Shown piece after piece: positions 33,065-45,635 of a DNA stretch of 64,000 nucleotides; position 1 is the first letter of the stretch, and every line of letters begins with the position of its first letter. Origin of the DNA: Grammothele lineata (taxonomy: Eukaryota > Basidiomycota > Agaricomycetes > Polyporales > Polyporaceae); NCBI GenBank assembly GCA_002150815.3, contig NDFF03000228.1, positions 124,001 through 188,000 of the forward strand, in the 5' to 3' direction. The position numbers were made by a program, and so were the translations under genes. The notes beneath the pieces were generated by a model. It was given only the letters and a program-made list of their open reading frames with translations, did no database searches and had not been told where the DNA came from.

Positions 33065-36000
33065 TACGAAAGAGCGCGAAGGAGGATGAGATTAGTTGGT
33101 TGAGATGGAAGACTCGTGCGAGAAGTCGTGAGGGCGTTCAGGGACGAGACGAGGGGGAGAGGACGTCTAGGAGAGGAGGGAGAGCGGTGGAATAAGAGAG
33201 GGACGTCTAAGCCCTTTAGGAGAGCGGGCGAGCTCGAGAGATCGCAAGGGAGCGGGTGCGACTGGTTCTCGGAGAGGGGATGAGAGATCGGCCAGTCGGC
33301 GGACGAGGCATGGGTAATATACGCTCCACGGTCCCGGGCCCCCGCCAACATCCGCCCCATCCCATCAGACTCACCCGCCCACCCAGACGCCCTCTCCAAA
33401 CAGCCCCAAACACCCCAGTGGCGCCCGTGCCGGCAGAATGGGTCCCCGTTCCGCAGACACGCAGCGGCGGCGGGAGACGCCCGTTCGGCAACGTCCAGCA
33501 ACCGACGCTCAGCCTCGCTCAGCTCCTCACCCGCCCGCCGTAAGCAGCCTTCCGCGCGCGAACCCTCTCTTCTCAGGCCTCCTCCAGCGCCGAGCGGCCT
33601 CCAGCCTCTCCCAAACCGTCCTCCACTCTCCGGCCGACGCGGCCGTTCTCCACGCCCCAGCGGGCACTGCCCGCCCTCCAGCTCCAGACCCTCCCCCTCC
33701 CGAGACCCCCCGCCCCCGTCCACGGTGGTCCCGTCCTCGGCCGACCTCGACGTTTCATGTCCCCCGCGCTGCAGACCGTCCTAAGTTACCTTCTTCTCGC
33801 ATCGCCCCGTGTACGCCCACCGTCTGCTTCCGCCTCCACAAGCGTCCCGCCCGCGTGCCTCCACCTCCTCACAAGCCCCGCCGCGGTCCACGCTTCTTTC
33901 TGCTGCATCAGCCTGACCAAGCCGGGTTAGCTGCCCACCACCCACCGACGCGCGCACGTCATCCTCGCGCTCGACTCACCCGCCCCCGCTCTGACTGGGG
34001 CTTGCGAGAACATGACTGAGCCCATTCCGAATATTAATACCGCTGCGCGCATTAGGAAATCGGAATCGCGGCGTCCCTGTGCGCGCGAAACGGCGAGCGA
34101 GTGCTCGTAAAACTCTCCTCAGCAGCCAATAGCAATAGTCACAGTCACTCAACCGGTGGCCACACTCGCAGCTGCCTCCCGAGCTTCGAGCACCGCCAGC
34201 CTGCCGAGCCCATGGCACGACGCGTTGGGTGCGCGCGCCCGCAGCCGCCGGCGATCCGGCCCTGCTCCCGCTCGCGCCCTCCCACCATGATCAGCGATCG
34301 GCGCGGGCTCCCCCCTCCTCGCGCTGCCCCTCCCCCGCGGCCATCCCAGCGAGAGCCAGCAGACGTTCCCGGGCGGCGCCCAGCGCGGGACAGATGACCG
34401 TAGGTTCTTGCGCTTGGGGTGCGCCTCTGAGCCGCGAGGGACGTTGTGACCCGTCCGCCTGCTCCTCCTCCCCTCCACCGCTGCCGACGCGCGATCACGC
34501 GCGACGGCGGACCAGCCGGGTTGCCGTTTTGGGAGGACTCGCGCCATCGATCCGCCGTGCGACTCCGACGTCGACTCGCGGAGGGCGGGCGCCGCTCCCC
34601 ACCCTACCCATAGCCAAGTTCCAACGGCGCGAGCGGCCGTTGTAGCACCGTTATAACCCCTACCGTGGTACTTCCCCACCCGAGGCGACAATCACACGCA
34701 GACAAAGGACGAAGACGAGGTCGAATTCGAGTTCGAGGACAGCAGAGAGGAAGTCGCGTGCATCGCGCTGTGCCATGCCCATGTGGGCCCCCCAGATGCG
34801 AAGCGTCGCCGATCGTGCGTCGCCATCGCGTTGCGTGGGCATCACCCCGGTGGCTGCGATGCGACGTGCTTGCTACACCAAGTATGATAGTTTACTAGAC
34901 TACGGTTGTCGGTAGCGAGCGACGGCGTCACGGAGGGCGGAGGGGCGGGCTTGGCTTGGCTTGCGGCGCGCACCGTCGGTCCGGTGCAGGGCCGTGTTTT
35001 CGATCATGGACGAGCATCGTGCGATGGGACGCGAACACCCCGACCCTGCGTTAGATGTCGATGTCGGTGTCGATGGGGAGGAGGAGAGGCGCGTGGTCCC
35101 GAGCCCGCATCTGACCAGATGTCAGACTCGGAGGGCGCGCGGTTCCGAGGATCATACGCGGACGGCGTACGCTCGTGTTCAAGCTCTCTCTTCACCCCAG
35201 GTCCCCGTCCGCACGCCTCTTACCTGCCATACAGTACTACTATCCGATATTTCCTACGCACACGCTCGCGACACAACCAATAGACACGCCCGTACAATCC
35301 CCGCGCTTCGCGTGCCGGCAGCGCGCAACGAGGCGCGGGCGGGCACGCTCTCCTGAGGCTAGTTCACAGAACGACGGACGGACGTGCGCATGCTCGCAGC
35401 CGAGTGGGGAGGAGCCTCGGGCGCGCTCCATACCCATACTGAACGCCGTCCATTACCCGCAAGCGCAGCCGCGACCCACGACGCGCTGTGGCACGCGCAG
35501 GGTCCGTTTGTTCGACGTTTATTCACCGGCCCCCACGCGAAGTACAGCTTCTGCCTTCAGGGCCGCAACGACACGGATAATTAATGCGCATGCATTGTAC
35601 AGATCCAGAGCATGTACAGTATATCTGACTGCGACAGGAATGACCGGGCGCTGCTCTCGGTGCTCGGTGCTCGGTGTGTGGGAGCAATCACCGTGCGCCC
35701 GCCGGGCAGGGGCGGGGGACGCTTGCTTCCTCTTCCCAGCTCTTCCCTGCCACTGCTGGCGGAGTGCTTCTCGCGAAGCCCGCGGCCGCGGGCCCACGCG
35801 CCGTCGCTGTAGCCTGTCGTGACACGGGCGAGTCCCGACACACGCCAGCGCCCTGGCTGGACCCGGTGTCCAAGAGGCTCACGCCGTCCGAGTATGCGGT
35901 TGCGGTTGCGACCCAGCTGCAGTCTCCCAGCCCGGGCTGGGCCCTTTGATCCACCTACTGAGGGCCGTAGGTACGAGCTTAATGCACAGCCGGCGGTGGG

Positions 36001-39000
36001 CCTGCCAGCGTGGGGGTGGGGGCGGAGGCTAACCTTGTACTCTCGCGTCTCGTCTCTCGTGCAGGAAGAGCGGCGGGTGGCCGACACGACCCGGACTAGC
36101 GCGTGCGCGGGAGGGGGAGGCGGGGATGGCGCAGCCCCTTGAGTGTCGCGGGAGTTTCGTCGAGGATCGAGCTCGACGCCGTGCGAGAGTGTGTAGGGTG
36201 CTTGCTGTGCCTTTTCGGGAGCCCCATGCCCGCTGTCGCTCCGCGCCGCCGTGACCAATGACCGTGGGCTTCGACGCGTCCGCTGGGAAGCCTCGCGGGA
36301 TTCCTGTCGCGGGGTGGTCCGAGGCCGGCCGTGCGTCGCGCCAGCTTCCAGCTTTGCTTTGTTCTCTATTCTAATGACCGTCATTAGTACCTGCCTCGCT
36401 GATCGAGCAGCGTGTTACTGCAAGACGTCCCCCGCATCCCCGGATTCGAAGCCCCGTATGGTCCGTCCGCGGACGCGAACAGCGGCACCCCGCGCTGCGC
36501 CCGACTGCACAGCTGCGAACCGCTCTCTCGCTAGCGAACGTGTACTTCATGACACCCTCGGTCGTGAGATCTTGAGTTACTTCTGGAGATACGTCGGGCT
36601 CGTCCTCGAGCGTCGACGGACGAACTTCGAGCTTTGAGCTTCGAGGCTCGAAGCTCGTGCGAAGCGTTGCGCGGCCGGGTGTGTGCGGCTCCCACGTCAG
36701 GGAGCGCTCGTTCCAAGCTGGTTCGCTCCTGGAATCGAGGTTCGTGGTGCCTCACGCGACGCCGCGGTGCCCGCCGGCGCTCCTCGCACTGAACTCGAGG
36801 TTGGAGCCCCGCCTCCCCGTCTCGAGAGGGACCTCGCACGATGTTCGACGTTGCTGAATACGTTCAATAATTAACGGATGTCGGTTGAGGGCGCTTCAGC
36901 CTAGCAGTCGACCTGCACAATGTCGGGAGAGACGTCCACAGCCCGCATGGTGCTCTGGCCGCGCGTTCGGGCCCTGTACGTGCGCCCCGCGGCGCGCCAC
37001 CCCGCCCTCGCAGTACAGGGTCGGCGTCGCAGGGCGGCGGACGCGCGACATGCGACATGCGAGGCGGTGCACCACGCTCGAAGCAATATCCCAGGCCGTG
37101 ATCCGTCGCCGGCGATCGCGATCGTCCCACGCGTGTGGCGCTCCCCGTCCAGCCAGTCCCCGCTCGCGCCCTTGCGGGTGATCCCGGCGCACGGCGCGAG
37201 GGGAGCTCGAAATGGGAAGAGGGGCGCCACCGGGGTGCCTGAACGTTCTGGAGGCCCGATCCCGATCTGATGCCCCTCCCGAGTCCCCGCGCGTCGCGAG
37301 GTTCGTCTGTCTCTGGCGCCCCCGAACTCGCCGTGCGTCAGCCCAGAGATTCGCCGCGCATGATCGTGATCATGGGCTTTGGGTACGCGTCGACCTCGAC
37401 GTCGAGCGAGCTTGGGGAGGAGGATCTTGCTCTCGTGAACGCGGACGAACACTTGTGGGAGGTCCCGGCCGAGGGCGTGCGAGCGCCCCTTGCCGGCGTT
37501 GTATATTGGTGACCGGCGAATAGCGCGGAGAATGGCCTCGACCGCGAGCCGCACAGCCTGCGCCTTCGTCGACGTCTCGCCCTCTCCCTCCCGAATTCGA
37601 AGTCGACCGACCTCGACCCTGGGGAGGCCGCGGCCCTCGATTAACCACTACTTCTACATTGCCCGTCACAACGCATGGTCGCGCGCTGGATAAGTTAGCA
37701 GTCTGGGCCTTGTGCAACGAGGAGGGCAGTGTGCGAACACTCAGCTTGTGGATGTTGCTCGAGGTCGTTCGACGATGCTGTGAATACGAGACGACGTCCG
37801 ACACGAACGGCTGCTTCGAGTTCGTATGTCGCCCACCGGGACCCGGGTATGTCTTTCCGCGAGCGGTAGCAGAGAGCTCGGACATTGGACGAGCAATGTC
37901 CAGCTGCAGTGCGTCGGCGTAACCTCGGGTGTCCTGCGCGCCCGCCGAGAGGGAAAGTACAAGGCAGACGATCAACGCCGCGTACCGCTTTCCGCCACAA
38001 CGTTAACAGCAACGCTCGCGGAACCAGGTGCAGCGCGCGCGCGCACGCGCCCAGCTGTCCGCGATCCTTGTCCGCTCGGAATTTGCCCACACACCACTGT
38101 GCAGAGCCCGGCTCCGAGCCCGAGCGAGGGAATCCGAATCCAGCGTCGGAGGGCTTAGACGCCTGCGGGCGCTTCTGCTCGTGCATCCCGCTTCGGACGG
38201 ACTGACGTCATGGTCCGGCGGCGCTTGGGCTGCCGGTCGGGGACGACGAGGGGCGACGGCGGTGCTCTGCTGAGTGAGCACGACTCTCTCCTCCCGCCCA
38301 CCTCCTCCCGTCCTCCGCGCTGCGTGCCCCGACCCGGAAATCGAGCGGCCACGCCTCGACGCTGCCCGTCGGTCACGCCGCGCTCGAATGCCCGAGGACT
38401 CTCGAGAACCTACGCGGGCTGCGCACGAATGAATGTAGTCCGCCTCCGAGGTGTCCTGCTCGTGCTGAGTCGTGCTCGTGCTCGTGTTCGCCCTTGCCCC
38501 GCCTCCGGCCTCTTCCCTCCCGACGCGCTCCTCGACGCACCCCACCACCCTTACTCAGCGCACCCATACAGTACCAAGGTTCACGCTGACGCGGCGGCGT
38601 CCGACGGTCAGCGTCGACGTCGAGGCCCGAGGCCCGAGGGTGGATTCCCCGCCCCCGCCCGGAACAACGAAAATTTCTGCAGCACGGTGCGTCACCGCCA
38701 GTGCTCGTGCCCCTCTATGTCATGACTGTTCGTCTGCGCGCACGTCAGGCTTCGTGGCTTCGGCGTACGCGCGTCGCGCCACGCCATCCCCGGCCTCTCG
38801 GGGACGCACGGCCTCCGACTCAGTCTCGGAGCACGACTGGGTGCTGAGTGGGACGTGCGCACGCGTGGTGGTGCTGCGGCGTCGGCGGGGAGCGTGCGTG
38901 GCCTCTCTGGGCGGGAAGAGGTGGGGCACGGGACGCGTCGGGCGGAGCTTACGCTGTGCGCGACGTGTCTCGGACTTTCGACGACGCTCGGGTTGAAGGA

Positions 39001-42000
39001 AAGGGGGACTTCGAGCACGTCCGTGCAGGCACTCGGGCCCGGAGAACCGTTGTCCGCTGCTGCGCAGACGCGGGTGGGGGTGGAGAGGCTGTATGAACGG
39101 ACATACGTGGTGCGTCTCCGTTCGTTCGTGGACCATTTCGAATGCACAAAATTTTGCTCGGACTCGGGAGCTTTCCTTGCATGCATGGTCCCGCGTACGG
39201 TCGATGCGCGTCCTGAGACTTCAGTGGTTCGCAGGATAGCCGACATGGCCGCAGGCAGCGCGTCGGGGCGTGGTGCGGGCGGATCTCATTCGAGGTTCTG
39301 GGAGATAGGAGGATGGGGCAAGAACGGCGCCGCAGGGCGCAGCTGGCGTTGGATAGAATTCGGGCCCGGTTGCCCCAGGTGCGCCTCTTGAGCCTACCTT
39401 CTCCGCCCTTCGTGGGTAGAAGCAGTGAAATTTGGTGCTGAGACGACGTGATCAAGCCTCGTTCCCATCCTTACAGGGCCGTCTTGGAGCGTTGCATCTG
39501 CATCTGCCATCCCGCTCGACGTGTCATCCCCATTCGCGCGTTCCTTTGGGAGCATTATCCCGAGAGTATCGCGGGATTGCTCACCTCGCCGCGGGGTTGT
39601 TAACCCCATCGAGCACCCTCGCACCCCGCGGCGCCCTCCCTCGGTGCCGCTCCCGCTCGTCGGTCGCGGGAAGCATACGGATGGTGCGTTTCACTTCGCT
39701 TCTCGCATGCCTCGTTGACTTGAACTTCTCCTGTAGGCGGCGCACACATGTGCTCGTCAGGGTCCCCCGCCGCCCGCACGACGGTGCGAGCGCGGAAAGG
39801 CCGTCCGGGACGACGTTTCTGCCAGGCCGCCCCCTCCGAGCTCAGCTTTCATTTGGTATTCAGTGGCGACGATCCAACGGCAGTCTTGCAGGGTAGCGTG
39901 CTTGCCGCGACATGGCGTCACCCCCTCACACTGTTCGGCTGCTTTGAGTTGGGGAAGGCTCGACGTGGCTATCTCTGCGTCAGCCGTTGCTACGCGTCCG
40001 GCATGGATTGGCGCAGAGGTAGGCGCGTCGAGAGAGCCCACGGCCTTTGCGTTACGCTAACGGGGCCGTTCTGCGTGTGTTTACTGATTTGATAGATGGA
40101 TAGTAGCGTCGATGACATATACGAAGCCCACAGGAGACAGGTCGGCGCATTCTTGAGACACGGGGCGAGTTAGAGGTATCCGGATGAAGCGTTTCTCCAG
40201 TAAGAACGGGATAATGCATCGTGTTTTAACGGTTGGTTATGGCCGAAATACATTCTTTCAGCTCTCCAACACGCATACGTTGATCTCATGCGGTCCGAAC
40301 ACACTCACGGATGTTCGGTACGGCCACCCCCCAGGTATGGTTTCTTGGATATTTTGCACAGCTTTCCCAGGAAGCCACGCCAAGCGCGGGCAGGTCCGCG
40401 AATAAACACAGGGTTCAAGTTCGACGGCATCATTCCGATTTATTAGCATGTGCTTCTGCGGCCCTCGACTTGGCAACAATACAGAGCCCGGACGGCGGGC
40501 GCAGCCGCATAACGTGAACCCCCCAACCCCTTCTCTCCGGTCCTTCTTCCCCCGGGTTGTACGTGGATCTCACGGAGACCGAGTCAGGGTGGTTCAATAC
40601 TTAGCGACGGCGCGGGTCCAATTGAGCCCTCCCTCGGCGCTCAACAGCACACGGGAGCGGTCGCGCAGCAGGGTGTGATATGATTGCCCCACGGCGCTCC
40701 GCCCGCCCCTGCATACACTCAGCTGTATACAGTCCGTGATCGCCCCAGTTCGACTGCAATCACTCCTCTGTCGGGACTCGGGAACGGGAGCGGAAATGAA
40801 CGACTCGGATGGCCGCGGCGGGTCACACGACCACGTTCACCGACGCGCCCCCCTCGCAGCTCCCCGAGCCCCGAGTTCCAACCCCAGAATCAGAGCTCGT
40901 GATTCCACCCGCGCAGCGAAGGACGGTGCTCCAAGCTTCCAGTGCACAGCGCGGAGCGGAACGATAGTAACTGGGTTCATATTGAACTGACTGGTCCGGG
41001 GGCGCGCTCGGCTCGGCTCTCGAACGGAGCCCCAGCGGCAAAGCGCGGGGGGCGCTCCGCCGTGCTGCAGCTTACGCGCCGTCACGCTGCTCATATAACC
41101 ATAACATCGCGTGCAGTGCTCCGGCCCCTCGCTGTCGCTGCGGTTGGCTTCGAAGTGGCGGCGCCCCGCGTGGGCGCGGTGGTGTGGATGGGCGCTTGGG
41201 TAAACGGGTCGTGCGGACGTGTTGTGGGCTTCTGGACTGCTTGGTGTGCTTCTTGTATGATTCTTGGGGATCGGGAGGGGATGGTCATCTTTGATCCTTA
41301 CGAGGTTGGCGCGCTAGTCAAATGACTGCAATTATGAGAAGGGGTCATGTGTAGGAAGTAATGATTATGAAGTATCTCCAAACGCGTGTGGCTAGTGTGT
41401 ACGTTGTACGTGCACGTATGCTGAGGGAGGAGCAATTATCTAACCGTGCCGCGTTTGGGAGTACAAAGTGTCTAGTTAGAACCACTGCCAACGTTTGACG
41501 CCTTCGCGCGGCCACCAAGTCGGAGGTTCGAGCCGGTAAGACCACAGATCGATCCGCCCAGCACGGTCTACACAGCACAGTCATACAACGCACCGCGCGG
41601 GACCAACGCGAGTCTATTCTGTCGCGGCACCTCGGGCGGGGAAGCCAGCTGTCGGCAGATCATCTCCATGCCAGCGGTGTGGTTCATTGGCAGCTATTGG
41701 CAGGTCACGTCCCTCGACGCGCGCGCCTCGCGCGCGAGGGCACATGGACGCGTCGCTTGGGTAGTGTTCGCGACGCGTTATGGGCGTCATGGCGTGTGCC
41801 GCCAGGGTGGGTCCGCGGACGGTCATCGAGCTCAGGAGATGGGCCCCTGGGAGTTACGTATGGAAGCTTGGACCCTCGATGGGAAACGGTTGTATTTGTT
41901 TGGCGCTGTGCATGAATCATGACTTGCGTCGCGCGTCGCCGAGGTCTCGGAGTTTGCGCGCGGGTATGCGCGGAGGGGTGTTCGAAGGAGAAACGGTCAA

Positions 42001-45000
42001 GAAGAAGGGTCTGAGATTCGAGGTGGTTTTGGTGGCCATGCGCTCCACCGGGCTCTAGGCAAATCCGACAGGGGTTTGGGGGGCTGGAACGAGACGCGGT
42101 CCACTGCAAGTCAGAAAGTAACCGGCGGGCGGCCTGGACACACTGACGCCGGGGTGGATGCGGGGGCCGCCGCAGTGTGCCTTGCTGCTGGAGACGTGCC
42201 TTGTTCTATAATGAAACGCCGGCTTCGCATCCATCCAGATCCATACTCAACGTCGGCATGTTCGCGCGGTCGACGGATGTTCGAGTCCACGCCCTCGAGC
42301 TTCAAAGGGTCCCAAGAATCCAAGGCGAACGCCGTCAACTTCATGTCCAGCAGCCCTGGGCGCGCCGCCGTGTTCTCGTTCTTGTTCGGCTGTCAAATCG
42401 AAGGGATGTTTCGTATGGCTCGTGGCGCTCCCGGAGCTTTGTGGCGCAAGTGTACGTACTTTGTTTGCGCGCTCGCGCTCGCGTGAGGTGGTCGTCCGCA
42501 AATTCGAGTTCGCGCATTTCCGATTCGAACGCGGTCGCGAAGCCGTGGCGGTCGTGATGAAGTTGGAGCTTTCGAAGCTGGATCCCCAACCGTTCATCTT
42601 GCCTCCTTCGTTCTCCGGTCCGGCCTCGCTGGTCGTCTCCTTCACCATTCCAGCACTGGTACCACCGTCCGGACAACACGGCGAAGCACGCACTCTGCCC
42701 AAATGAGGTTGGTCATCCAACACAGGCCGTCGTACCCCGACGCGAACAACCACGAGATGTGGCGCAGGGGATCGATCGCACCTGGTTGGAGGCTGAAGGG
42801 ATTTCCCGACACTGGCGGGCCCGGCGCACGCTTCTCCCGACGATGCTTCGGATTGCGGAATCCGGGGCAGGCCACTGGCAGTGGTGGTCCGACTCTTCAA
42901 CGCCGCGCCCTTGCCGACGCGCTTACTATTTATGGAAAAGGGCGCGAGGACACGGCGCGCTCCTGCGAAACTCGCGAGCTGCGCGCCGTGGCTGGTCGTG
43001 CGATGTGAAAGAGCACAGGCTTCCACGAGCGCGCCTCCTGTCGGAATTGTTGCGGGATGATGCAGATGATGAAGCAGCCGTGGTTCGGGGAGCATTCTTG
43101 TGGTCGCAGATATTCCTTGGCGCGCCTGACAGGTGTATACGTCTTCTAAGTTCTGACCACTTAGAACGGTGGCCAGGCTCCGAGGTGGAATCATGGTCCG
43201 CTGCGCACATCGAGAACGAACTCAGGGGAGTTCCAGCCGTCTCTCGATCGCGTCCCCAGGATCTCTTAGAAGAACGAGATCGACAATCAGACTCCATCTC
43301 TTTGCGGGGCCAGACAGGGCCGTCATCTGTGGAATTCGCTTAGGAATTTGGCTGTTTGTCCCTGGGAGTGATGAGTTCGCGAGTTTCCCCTGCAGGTTTA
43401 CAGCATTGTTAAGTATCAACGGTGAGTTCGTGTTGTGCAGAACCCGGATTTTGATGGTAGGAATATCGCTGCGAAGGCCTCCGACACAGTACATAGAAGG
43501 ACATGGGCGCGATGTTCAAATTCGGCTCAACGGACATATTTTAGTTGGCATCCCTGACTACTCCCTGACTGTGCATGCCGTCATGGTCATGACGCAAACT
43601 TGGTGTCACCTCCGACAAGCTAGCGACCTGAGCACGCTGCACCCTCCTGGACTATGGGCTATGGAGAAGGAGACCGGTGGGATCGACATCGGAGCGCAGA
43701 GCGGCCTGAACCCATTAGCCGAAGGTGCGCATGACGGCTCCTCAGTGTTGCTCTCGCACAGGCACTACAAGCCTGCTCAGTAACTCAAACCAGCTGCATA
43801 TACACGCGCGCGCCATTTCTCGCCCCCGGGAGTCGGTATCACAGCATACCAAGTTCTAGACAAGGAGCCTAACGCCTCGGGACACGGACATTGCAGCGAG
43901 CATGCCGTCCTTGAAGCCGAGTGCCGAGCCAATGCCCAGCTCTGTTCGTCCGAACAGTGGGCGAGGCGCAGTACAGGAGGGGACTGCCCACCCTGAAGGT
44001 ATGAACCTTCGCCTACCCTTGAAACCCCGAGCTTCGGGTGAGAAGATGGGCGCCGGGGAGACAGACGCTACAGTTAGTCTGGACGAGTGACTAACATAGG
44101 ACGTAGGAACGTTCGGAAGGCCGAAGGTGATTAAGTTTGAGGCGGATGCAATTGCAGAGCGTCCTTGTGAGCGTGGCCTCAGAGCGGGTCAAGTAGGAAA
44201 CATGAAAGAGCAGAATCGCCTTATGGGTTTTTGTCGGGGAAACTTGGACGCTTGCACGTACCGAGCTCAGCGAATGCCACGGACGGCTTTGACGGATGCT
44301 TGGAAGCGGCCCACAAGCAGTGACTAGTGCCAAGTAGGCCTTGGATAGCCCTAGATCTAACTCTGCTGGGAGGACGGCCCAGATCTCTTGGAGGAGCCGT
44401 GGTCATATTCGGCGTTGGTTGCACCGCCCTCGTGCGTTGTACTCTAGCCTGGCGTGGAGCGTGCATGTGGACGACTGATCGTCGAGCCGAAAGCACCTTT
44501 GCGTAAGGTTCAATACGCTACGGGCATCCCCGAGCAGACGGTAGTCTGAAACGATCCCTCCGAAGAAGTAGGAGAATAACGTACGCGCGCAGCCTGGCAT
44601 GAGAATGCTATGGAGACGAGGGCCTCACCTGAGACCTCGTGGAGGAGTCTTGATAATGCTAGCGATCAGCGAAGTGTCGCAGGTGAACGTGGGTGCACCA
44701 GAGAGGTCGACTTTCATCCTGATCGAGGATTCGGAGAAGGTGAGCTCACATGAGCGCGCCTGCCTTCGCTTCGTTTATGCGTTCTGCGGTCATTTCCGAC
44801 GCCATCGCGGCTCCTTTCCGGACGCCCCGAACAGAGTCGCGGACTTGGGGGCTGTTTTAAATCCGGGCAGGTGTCATCTGAGTTCAATCGATCAGTCGTG
44901 AGCGGGCTTGAACTGCGCGCTGGGCTACTGCAAAATCGTGATAACAGGTGCATAACACGCACCAAGAAGAAGATGTCGCTGCCAAGTAGCATATGACAAG

Positions 45001-45635
45001 CTGCCAGACGGAATATGGTAGCCAGTGATTGGGGTTTGTATGCATGTTGCTTGAATGAGTCGTCTTTCAATACAACGTTGTTCATGTTCTGTTGACCGTG
45101 GTTGAATGCGCTGCCACCCCCAATAACAGTATTATCTGGATCGCTGTGCAACTACTCGCAGAATCATGTTGTCCTTGAGATACGCGTGCGCGGACATATA
45201 CAGAGCATGCTTAACTTACCTCTCATACTGAGATGAGGATGAAACGGAGGGCCAGCAGGTTGGCAATTCTTTTTAGCATATCGCTCGCAAGTGCTTCATA
45301 CAAGTGAGCGAGCCGTATGAAGTTCGTGTTGGCGTAAGCAAGGAAGCAGTAAACCTGAGGCCGATTGAAGGGTTGCCAACGATCGAGGCGGAGTTGGTGC
45401 GATATCGCGATGACGTTGTCAACAAGTCACGTGCTGAGAATCACCTTCCTTTTCCAATGTCAGAAGGCGGACTGCATCAAAAGTTGACCGTTTCATTCTC
45501 AGCCATCTTGACCACCACAAGCTCGCGACCGGTATGCGACAACTCTATGTTTTTCTTACTTCCCTATAACTGATGGATGATGCATTGAGCATCCGGGCTT
45601 CGAGCGCGTTCCTCGTCCTGCCTTTTTAAGCCGCA
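33065..45635. other. Gene-poor region, about 12.5 kb
   Basis: From the Sfp1-like start to D2. GC-rich DNA with dense overlapping open frames but no family I recognise, no tRNA and no transposon protein. The first few hundred bases should be the Sfp1-like promoter. A 21-nt near-palindrome of GAGCTTCGAG type occurs near 36630-36652. Weak coding-like stretches occur at 43169-43783 (open frame ending in a normal-looking C-terminus), 43902-44327 and 45301-45573. Otherwise I see nothing. Confidence 0.5.
43902..44327 (+). CDS. Possible small two-exon gene, unrecognised
   Basis: An ATG at 43902 opens a frame spliced at GTATGA (43999) to the acceptor GACGTAG before 44107, closing at TAG 44327 after 105 codons. 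The second exon reads TFGRPKVIKFEADAIAERP and onward, with a plausible residue mix. There is no domain or signal peptide. The donor is adequate but unsupported by any homologue I know. It may be part of a larger model or a relic. Confidence 0.22.

Noticed and set aside
33064..33723. 219-codon minus-strand frame upstream of the Sfp1-like gene
   Set aside because: Gly/Arg/Glu-rich, no motif, and it ends where the Sfp1-like ATG begins. Most likely 5' UTR and promoter.
37211..37554. Overlapping open frames on both strands near 37.2-37.5 kb
   Set aside because: Neither strand gives a domain or splice signals, and both look equally random.
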